11,289 bases of DNA, from assembly GCA_021802595.1 (NCBI GenBank), contig JAJZRT010000063.1, positions 1 through 11,289 of the forward strand. The letters run 5' to 3'. Positions 6,402 to 11,289 of the stretch are shown here, one piece after another. The notes under the pieces are model-generated. The model was not told the origin of the DNA. It did no database searches and worked only from the letters and a program-made list of their open reading frames with translations. Source of the stretch: Pseudomonadota bacterium. GTDB taxonomy: Bacteria; Pseudomonadota; Gammaproteobacteria; Burkholderiales; Thiobacillaceae. The position numbers and the translations under genes are program-made. Numbering within the stretch: the first letter of the stretch is position 1; each line of letters starts with the position of its first letter.

Positions 6402-8333
6402 TCAGGCATGGGTAGCGCCGGCATCCGCCGTCGGCAGCCAAAGCGTGACGGTGGCGCCCTCGCCGGGGCGGGTCTCGATCTGGAGTTCGCCGCGATGAAT
6501 GTCGAGAATCTCCTTGACCAGCGACAGGCCCAGGCCGGCGCCGGGGATGCCGCCGGCGTGGTCGGCGCGGTAGAAGCGTTCGCCGGCCCGCGCGGCAACG
6601 TCGGCGGTCATGCCGATGCCATGGTCGGTAACCGCGATGCCGACTTGCGGGCCGCCCTCCCCTTGCCGTGTCAAAGTGGCGAGTTCGATCGCGCCGCCGT
6701 TCGGAGAATATTTGTAGGCATTGGCGAGCACGTTGAGCAGGGCCTGCTCCAGCTTGTCGGCGTCCACCGCCGCTGGCGGCAGGCTGCTGGCGAGCTTGAG
6801 GGTGACCTTGCGCGGATCGCCGGGCACCATCAGGTGGCGCACGGTGGCGTCGATGATGGGCAGCAGCGCCTGTACGCGGATGTTGAAGTCCTTGCCGGCA
6901 CGCGCTTCGATGCGGGCCAGGTCGAGCAGTTCGTTGACCAGCCCCGCCAGGTTGGATGACTGGCGATGGATGGTCTCCACCAGGTCGCGCCGGGTTTCGG
7001 CGTCGTAGTCCTGACTCATCAGCAGTTCGGCGAAGCCGAGAATGCTGGCCAGCGGGGTACGCAGTTCGTGCGCGGCGGCGGCGAGAAATTCGCTCTTCAT
7101 GCGCTGGAGTTCCATTTCGCTGGTGATGTCGCGGAAATACAGCACGCGCCCCAGATTGCGCCCGCCCTCGCCCTGGATGCGGCGCACCGAACGCTTGAGG
7201 ACGGCCGGATGGGGGCGCGCCAGATGGAGCACATCGCTGGCGCCATCCGGCATGGCGGCAATCGGCGCCAGGCCATGCCCCGGTTCGCAGAGTGGCGCCA
7301 GGCGGCGGTACAGATCGTCCTCGCCGGCGCCCTGCAGTGCGCCGGTGGCCATGCCGGTCAGGGCGAGGAAGGCCGGGTTGGCATAGGTGACCCGCCCGCG
7401 TTCGTCCAGGGCGACGAAGCCGTCGGGACTCAGGGTGAAAATCGCCTGCATCTCGCTGCTGAAGCGTTGCAGCCGTTCCCGCGCCTGGCGTTGTTCGCTC
7501 ACATCGCTGACGACACCCAGAAAGCCGGTCGGGGTATCCGACTCGTCGCGCAGCGCGCTCACCGAAAGCCGCACCGGAACGCGGCTGCCGTCCTTGCGGA
7601 TATACGTCCACTCGCGCTCGTAGGCCCCGGCGGCGATGCGCAGGGCAAAGGTTTCCACCCCCGCTGCGACGGGCCGCCCCAGTTCGGCGGACAAGGCCGC
7701 GGCATCCGCCGCCAGTTCGTCCGGATCGTGGAACAGCAGGGCCGCCTGCTGGCCGACGACTTCCCCGGCACGGTAGCCGAGAATGCCTTCGGCCGCCGCA
7801 TTGAACGTGCGGACTATACCCTCGGCGTCGGTGGAAATGATGCCGTAGCTGGCACTGGAGAGAATCGCGCTTTGCAGCGACAGGGTCTCCTGCAACCGGC
7901 GCTCCACCGCCTTGCGTGCGCTGATGTCGCGCACGATGCCGTTGAAGCGGCGGCGTCCGGCGATGTTCTTTTCGGCAACCGCCAGATCCATCGGGAAGGT
8001 ACTGCCATCCTTGCGCCGCCCCGTCACCTCGCGGCCGATGCCGATCACGCCGGCGCGACCGGTTTGTAGATAGTTGGCGAGATAGCCGTCGTGGGCGGAG
8101 CGATAGGGTTCGGGCATCAGCAAGCTGACATTGCGACCGATCACTTCATCGGCGGTGTAACCGAAGATGCGCTCGGCGGCGGGGTTGAAGGCTTCGATAC
8201 GGCCGCTCTCGTCGATGGTGATGATGCCGTCCACCACCGTCTCGAAAATGGCCTTGTAGCGCGTGCGGCTCTCGGCCAGCAACATTTCGGCATTGCCGCG
8301 CGATGGCTTTTCTGCTTTGGTGCTAGACGTCAT
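6402..8333 (-). CDS. Triple-PAS sensor histidine kinase with FixL-like first PAS domain
   Basis: A 643-residue hybrid-free sensor kinase without transmembrane segments, so probably cytosolic. PAS1 is at about 22-145, PAS2 about 150-280, PAS3 about 288-405. HisKA follows, with the phospho-acceptor in AAAHELRTPLAS (His422), then HATPase_c with N-box NVLANAYKYSP (Asn538), G1 DHGIGM (570-575), an F-box and G2 GAGLGLSLVKEI. PAS1 has the pattern of the haem PAS of FixL: MPEPYRS, HDGYL, then GIGREVTGRRKDGSTFP. His81 aligns with the proximal haem ligand of FixL (His200 in Bradyrhizobium) and Arg101 with the ligand-sensing Arg220. Oxygen or other gas sensing is thus plausible but not proven. The ATG at 8333 follows the response-regulator gene by 12 bases, and its GAGGT overlaps the preceding stop, so the pair is cotranscribed and translationally linked. 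The downstream target is most likely that regulator. Confidence 0.93.
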   Translation of the reverse strand: MTSSTKAEKPSRGNAEMLLAESRTRYKAIFETVVDGIITIDESGRIEAFNPAAERIFGYTADEVIGRNVSLLMPEPYRSAHDGYLANYLQTGRAGVIGIGREVTGRRKDGSTFPMDLAVAEKNIAGRRRFNGIVRDISARKAVERRLQETLSLQSAILSSASYGIISTDAEGIVRTFNAAAEGILGYRAGEVVGQQAALLFHDPDELAADAAALSAELGRPVAAGVETFALRIAAGAYEREWTYIRKDGSRVPVRLSVSALRDESDTPTGFLGVVSDVSEQRQARERLQRFSSEMQAIFTLSPDGFVALDERGRVTYANPAFLALTGMATGALQGAGEDDLYRRLAPLCEPGHGLAPIAAMPDGASDVLHLARPHPAVLKRSVRRIQGEGGRNLGRVLYFRDITSEMELQRMKSEFLAAAAHELRTPLASILGFAELLMSQDYDAETRRDLVETIHRQSSNLAGLVNELLDLARIEARAGKDFNIRVQALLPIIDATVRHLMVPGDPRKVTLKLASSLPPAAVDADKLEQALLNVLANAYKYSPNGGAIELATLTRQGEGGPQVGIAVTDHGIGMTADVAARAGERFYRADHAGGIPGAGLGLSLVKEILDIHRGELQIETRPGEGATVTLWLPTADAGATHA

Positions 8334-8345
8334 GGCGAACAGACC

Positions 8346-8927
8346 TCAGGCCGCCAGCCTCGCGCGCACCAGCCGCTCCAGTTCGGAGAAGGGCACAGGC
8401 TTGGTCATCACTTTCACGTCCTCCGGCAGGCCGCCCCGGTCGGCGATTTCCGCCTTGCCCAGCGCCGTGACCACCACTATTTCCATGTCCTTGTAATCGG
8501 CGCTGGCGCGCAATGAACGGATCATGCGAAAGCCGTCCATGCCCGGCATGTTGAGGTCGGCAATCAGTATTTGCGGTTGCGTTTCGCCGATGCGCATCAA
8601 CCCCTCGAAGCCGTTGGTTGCCGTCACCAGACGCAGCGGCAGATTCCACGAGGCCACGTACAAACTATAAAGCTTGAGCAGGTCGGGGTCGTCTTCCACC
8701 ACCACCAGCGTGAACGACGGCGCGGCGGCAGTCGGCGCTTCCGCACCGCCCAGCGCCGCGCGCCGCTGCTTGAGTATCTCGTCGACCGAGGCGACAAGAA
8801 TGCGGCGGTGCCCCCCGGCCGTTTTCCAGGCCCGCAGCACGCCGCTTTCCACCCACAACTGCACCGTGCGCAGGGATACCCCCAGCCGCTGCGCAGCTTC
8901 CCGTGTCGTACACAAATCGCTTTCCAT
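8346..8927 (-). CDS. Response regulator with N-terminal excisionase/MerR-like HTH and C-terminal receiver
   Basis: A 193-residue DNA-binding response regulator with reversed domain order. Residues 4-56 are a helix-turn-helix of the excisionase/MerR-like (HTH_17) type: TTREAAQRLGVSLRTVQLWV, then the wing signature TAGGHRRI. A short Ala/Pro linker (57-70) leads to a receiver domain (72-190) with all key residues: Asp79-Asp80, phospho-acceptor Asp124 in ADLNMPGMDG, Thr154 and Lys176 in TKP. Most regulators have the receiver first. The start at 8927 has a modest AGGAT six bases upstream. It is the first gene of the operon with the PAS kinase, its presumed phosphodonor. Its own promoter region carries a variant of the TGATA direct-repeat element found also before the HD-GYP and DUF11 genes, so it is the best local candidate for the protein that binds it (inference). 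Confidence 0.93.
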   Translation of the reverse strand: MESDLCTTREAAQRLGVSLRTVQLWVESGVLRAWKTAGGHRRILVASVDEILKQRRAALGGAEAPTAAAPSFTLVVVEDDPDLLKLYSLYVASWNLPLRLVTATNGFEGLMRIGETQPQILIADLNMPGMDGFRMIRSLRASADYKDMEIVVVTALGKAEIADRGGLPEDVKVMTKPVPFSELERLVRARLAA

Positions 8928-8961
8928 GATGATCCTGATTACTTTATAGATCGCTCATTAT

Positions 8962-8984
8962 TACAATATTTATCAATTTGTAAA
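8962..8984 (-). promoter_or_regulatory. Promoter of the regulator/kinase operon with variant TGATA element (copy B)
   Basis: On the minus strand, TTTACA (8984-8979) is followed by three bases and TGATAAATATTGTA (8975-8962), 12 of 14 bases identical to the exact copies. The -35-to-element spacing equals that of the HD-GYP promoter. A TAATAA 15 bases after TTTACA could be the -10. The second half-site is degenerate (TTGTA), which would make this the weakest site, as expected of autoregulation (inference). Confidence 0.5.
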
Positions 8985-9006
8985 GCGTTTCCTCGCCAAA
9001 GCAAAA

Positions 9007-9042
9007 AGATAAATTTGACAGAAGTGATAAATATGATATTCT
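9007..9042 (+). promoter_or_regulatory. DUF11 locus promoter with four phased TGATA-like pentamers (copy C)
   Basis: TTGACA (9015-9020) and TATTCT (9037-9042) with a 16-base spacer form a fair sigma-70-type promoter. The spacer holds the exact element TGATAAATATGATA (9025-9038). Pentamers AGATA (9007), TGACA (9016), TGATA (9025) and TGATA (9034) start exactly nine bases apart, so the -35 box itself is part of the direct-repeat ladder. A protein covering the ladder would contact both -35 and -10. Copies B and C are divergent, 50 bases apart. Confidence 0.6.
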
Positions 9043-9091
9043 TTATTCAGGCCGGCGTTCGGCCCATCTTCCACCATCCAGGAAACCGACC

Positions 9092-9202
9092 ATGAAATCC
9101 GCCATTAAAACGCTCTCAACGCTCGCCACCACGGACCTTTGCTTCTCAGCCGCCGCCATGAGCCGCGCCGTCGCACCGGGCACGGCCTTTTCTCGCACCT
9201 GA
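9092..9202 (+). pseudogene. 36-codon signal-peptide ORF, probable relic of a DUF11-type gene or a leader peptide
   Basis: An ATG with AGGAAA eight bases upstream opens a 36-codon frame ending in TGA at 9200-9202, three bases before the next TGATA element. The peptide begins MKSAIKTLSTLATTDLCFSA, runs into AAAMSRA as a signal-peptidase-like site, then VAPGTAFSRT. The last part recalls the mature start of DUF11-type proteins ('ATPAAGTRIGNQ' in the large protein downstream). With its own promoter and ribosome binding site it looks like the surviving 5' end of a secreted-protein gene whose body was deleted. It could also be a translated leader that influences the next gene. The following gene also starts ATGAAATC, and both are preceded by a TGATA element. 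Confidence 0.45.
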
Positions 9203-9204
9203 AA

Positions 9205-9218
9205 TGATAAATATGATA
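9205..9218 (+). promoter_or_regulatory. Exact copy of the TGATA element (copy D), before the 175-residue DUF11-like gene
   Basis: TGATAAATATGATA occurs 180 bases after copy C and 40 bases before the ATG at 9258. There is no TTGACA at the usual distance (GCACCT instead), so it may be a secondary binding site, not a full promoter. The 12-mer CTGAAATGATAA at its left edge (9199-9210) recurs on the minus strand at 3080-3069, in the HD-GYP leader. Confidence 0.55.
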
Positions 9219-9257
9219 CCCGGCTTTCCAGCCCACACCACACACACAGGAGAAATC

Positions 9258-9785
9258 ATGAAATCGCTAATAACCCTCCTCCTCGCCGCGACGACGGTGA
9301 TCGCCACCGCCCACGCCTGGGCGGCCCACGAACCGGAGTCCGTGAACATCAAGCTGACGGTGCATAAAGTCGTGATCGTCGACGGACGGGAAAAACAGTT
9401 GCCGGCCGACTCCGCGAAGCCCGGCGACCTGCTCGAATACCGCGCCGAGTACCGCAACACCGGGAAGACGCCGACCACCCAGGTCAAGGCCACCGTACCG
9501 GTGCCGGTCGAGGGTCTCGAATACCTCCCAAACAGCGCGTCGCCGCTGTCGGTCAGTGCCAGCGTGGATGGCCGGCACTTCGCGCCTACGCCGCTGACAC
9601 GTGCGGTGACGCTGCCGGACGGTCGCCGTGAAACACGGCCGGTGCCGGTCGCCGAGTACCGCTATCTGCAATGGAATCTGGGCGAACTCGCACCCGGCGC
9701 CAGCGCAGTGGTCAAGGCGCGCATGAAGGTGACGGAATTCCTTCCCACAAGCCCAAGTAATACGCCCCGTGGAGAAACAAAATGA
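9258..9785 (+). CDS. Secreted DUF11-like protein, 175 residues
   Basis: The start at 9258 has AGGAGA eight bases upstream; an in-frame ATG at 9204 overlaps the TGATA element and is unlikely. Residues 1-22 are a signal peptide ending near AHAWA. The mature part is beta-rich and resembles one DUF11/conserved-repeat module: a 'GDLLEYRAEYRNTGKTPTTQV' stretch with its charged start, then LEYLPNSASP (88-97) and a closing LGELAPGASAVVKARMKV. DUF11 domains are Ig-like folds in large bacterial surface proteins, and the same YxPNSA motif recurs in the protein encoded next. There is no LPXTG, lipobox or transmembrane anchor, so it is periplasmic or exported. Its stop overlaps the next start as ATGA, so the two are translationally coupled and probably work together, for example as accessory and main surface component (inference). 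Confidence 0.8.
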   Translation: MKSLITLLLAATTVIATAHAWAAHEPESVNIKLTVHKVVIVDGREKQLPADSAKPGDLLEYRAEYRNTGKTPTTQVKATVPVPVEGLEYLPNSASPLSVSASVDGRHFAPTPLTRAVTLPDGRRETRPVPVAEYRYLQWNLGELAPGASAVVKARMKVTEFLPTSPSNTPRGETK

Positions 9786-11289
9786 TTTCCACCAACACAA
9801 GCATCGCCGTGCATCGCCACAAATCCGCCTGGCTCGCTTTCCCGTTCCTGCTGCTGGTCGCGGCGGTCTGGCTGTTCGCCATCGGCCCGGCCCAGGCCGC
9901 CACTCCGGCGGCCGGCACCCGCATCGGCAACCAGGCCTCGGCCACCTATACCGATAATGCCAACGTGACCCGCACCGTCACCTCCAACACCGTCACTACC
10001 GTGGTGCAGCAGGTGGCAGCCCTGACCCTGACGGCCAACGGCGCGAAATATGTCACGCCAGGCGGCCAGGTGGCTTATCCCCATACCCTCACCAACACCG
10101 GCAACGGCGCCGACAGCTATAACCTCGCCACCGGCAACGGCGGCGGCTTCAGCTTCGGCAGCGTGACCCTGTATGCCGATGCCGATGGCGACGGCGTGCC
10201 GGACAACAACACCCCCGTCACCTCGACCGGTATCCTGGCAGCCGGCGGCGAGTTCCGCTTTGTAGCGATGGGCACGGTGCCGGCTTCGGCGGCCTCGGGC
10301 TCCGTCAACGATCTGACGGTCACCGCCAGCAGCGTTTTCGCGGCCAGCACCACGGCTTCGAACACCGACACCACCACGGTCACCACCAACGCCGTCATCA
10401 ACGTCACCAAGGCCATGGACCAGACCTCCGGCCCGTCGCCTTCCGGCCCCCGCACCATCACGCTGGCTTACACCAACAGCGGCAACGTCGCGGCGAGCAA
10501 CGTCACCTTGATGGATGCGCTGCCCGCGGGCATGAGCTATGTGCCCAACAGCGCGCGCTGGAGCGCCACCGGCGGCACCGTGCTGAGCGATGCCGACAAC
10601 ACCGACAGCCAGGGCGGCATCGTCTACGACTGGAACATCACCCAGTCCGGGCGTGTCACCGCGGTCATCGCCACGGTGGAAGCGGGCAGCGGCGGACGGC
10701 TCAGCTTCCAGGTGAAGATCGCGCCAGACCTGGCGTCCGGGGCCAATCCCGCCACCGCGAACACGGCGGCCTATGCCTACAACAACGGCAGCGCCGACGT
10801 GGCTCCTGGCAACACCAACACCGTGCAGTTCAGCGTCAGCCGCAGCAACGGCGTCACCCTCAGCGGTGAAACCGTGGCCAGCGCCACCCAGGGCGGCACC
10901 GTGGCCTTCGCCAACGTGGTCACCAACACGGGCAACGGCACGGACAGCTTCGACATCGCCGTCGGCGCCGACACCTTCCCGCCCGGCACGACTTTCGTCC
11001 TCTACCAGGCCGATGGCGCCACGCCGCTGATCGACAGCAACGGCAACGGCACGCCGGATACCGGGCCGCTGGCGGCGGGCGTCTCCACCACCGTGGTGCT
11101 CAAGGCCATCCTGCCGCCTTCGGCCACGGGCGGCCCCTACACGGTGCAGAAGACGGCCACCTCGACGGCCGATCCGGGCGTGAGCGCGACCACCACCGAT
11201 ACGCTCTCGGCCATCGTCGGCAACAGTGTCGACCTGACCAACAACGCTGCCGGCGCTTCCGCGCCCGGCGCCGGCGTCGGGCCGGAAGG
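9782..11289 (+). CDS. Large DUF11-type surface protein, 5' part (502 codons, runs off the window)
   Basis: An open frame from ATG 9782 continues without stop to the window edge. Residues 15-39 are a signal peptide (hydrophobic core FPFLLLVAAVW, cleavage after AQA). The mature protein starts ATPAAGTRIGNQASATYTD, a sequence typical of exported proteins with DUF11 repeats. Internal repeats are visible: TNTGNGADSYNL at about 104 and TNTGNGTDSFDI at about 381, each followed by a Ca-binding-like acidic loop (DADGDGVPDNN at 133, DSNGNGTPD at 418). Between them, at about 215-330, lies a DUF11 module with YVPNSA. The composition is rich in Thr, Asn, Ala and Gly, with almost no Cys or Lys, as in adhesin-like or S-layer-like proteins. 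Anchoring and total length are not visible. A role in the cell envelope or biofilm matrix is inferred from family and context. Confidence 0.85.
   Translation, partial: MISTNTSIAVHRHKSAWLAFPFLLLVAAVWLFAIGPAQAATPAAGTRIGNQASATYTDNANVTRTVTSNTVTTVVQQVAALTLTANGAKYVTPGGQVAYPHTLTNTGNGADSYNLATGNGGGFSFGSVTLYADADGDGVPDNNTPVTSTGILAAGGEFRFVAMGTVPASAASGSVNDLTVTASSVFAASTTASNTDTTTVTTNAVINVTKAMDQTSGPSPSGPRTITLAYTNSGNVAASNVTLMDALPAGMSYVPNSARWSATGGTVLSDADNTDSQGGIVYDWNITQSGRVTAVIATVEAGSGGRLSFQVKIAPDLASGANPATANTAAYAYNNGSADVAPGNTNTVQFSVSRSNGVTLSGETVASATQGGTVAFANVVTNTGNGTDSFDIAVGADTFPPGTTFVLYQADGATPLIDSNGNGTPDTGPLAAGVSTTVVLKAILPPSATGGPYTVQKTATSTADPGVSATTTDTLSAIVGNSVDLTNNAAGASAPGAGVGPE

Noticed and set aside
6966..8069. 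Plus-strand open frame of 367 codons and the minus-strand frame of 440 codons at 6289-7611
   Set aside because: Both overlap the histidine kinase gene, whose domain motifs are complete in its own frame; the alternatives are Arg/Ala/Gly-rich shadows.
9204..9257. Upstream ATG as the start of the 175-residue secreted protein
   Set aside because: It lies inside the TGATA element and would put 18 non-signal residues before the signal peptide; the ATG at 9258 has a good AGGAGA.

Overview
The window is GC-rich chromosomal DNA of a proteobacterium, most likely a beta- or gammaproteobacterium. This rests on the mix of MscS, HD-GYP, PAS-kinase and DUF11 surface-protein genes, on Shine-Dalgarno-led starts, and on a dispersed hairpin repeat common in such genomes. 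No rRNA, tRNA or CRISPR array is visible. Taxonomy below class level cannot be read from the sequence.

Layout: bases 1-575 hold decayed sequence (a probable transposase N-terminal relic) and a small ORF. On the minus strand follow an operon-like set: HD-GYP phosphodiesterase (2298-3044), a possible 39-residue ORF (2182-2301) and an MscS-type channel (576-2189). From about 3130 to 6400 the content changes: a relic of a carboxymuconolactone decarboxylase-family gene, a GcvA-type LysR regulator divergent from an EamA transporter, a convergent GFA-family gene, and about 480 gene-free bases with a hairpin repeat. At 6402-8927 a minus-strand two-component pair encodes a triple-PAS histidine kinase and a response regulator with an unusual order: excisionase/MerR-like helix-turn-helix first, receiver last. 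On the plus strand from 9007 come a promoter region, a 36-codon relic with a signal peptide, a secreted 175-residue DUF11-like protein, and a translationally coupled large DUF11 surface protein that runs off the window.

The main new observation is a 14-base element, TGATAAATATGATA, in five exact or near-exact copies. It lies upstream of the HD-GYP gene (two divergent copies), the regulator/kinase operon, and the DUF11 locus (two copies), and three copies sit beside a TTGACA-like -35 box. It is a direct repeat of TGATA with 9-base periodicity, not a palindrome. One array has four pentamers in phase. A head-to-tail binding mode, as known for BldC-type MerR-like proteins, would suit the regulator encoded here.

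The first PAS domain of the kinase carries the FixL-type haem-pocket pattern (His81, Arg101). The working model is therefore a redox/oxygen-sensing two-component system that controls its own operon, a cyclic-di-GMP phosphodiesterase (with the channel behind it) and secreted surface proteins, which would be a surface-lifestyle switch. The repeats and domains are seen directly; the wiring is inference.
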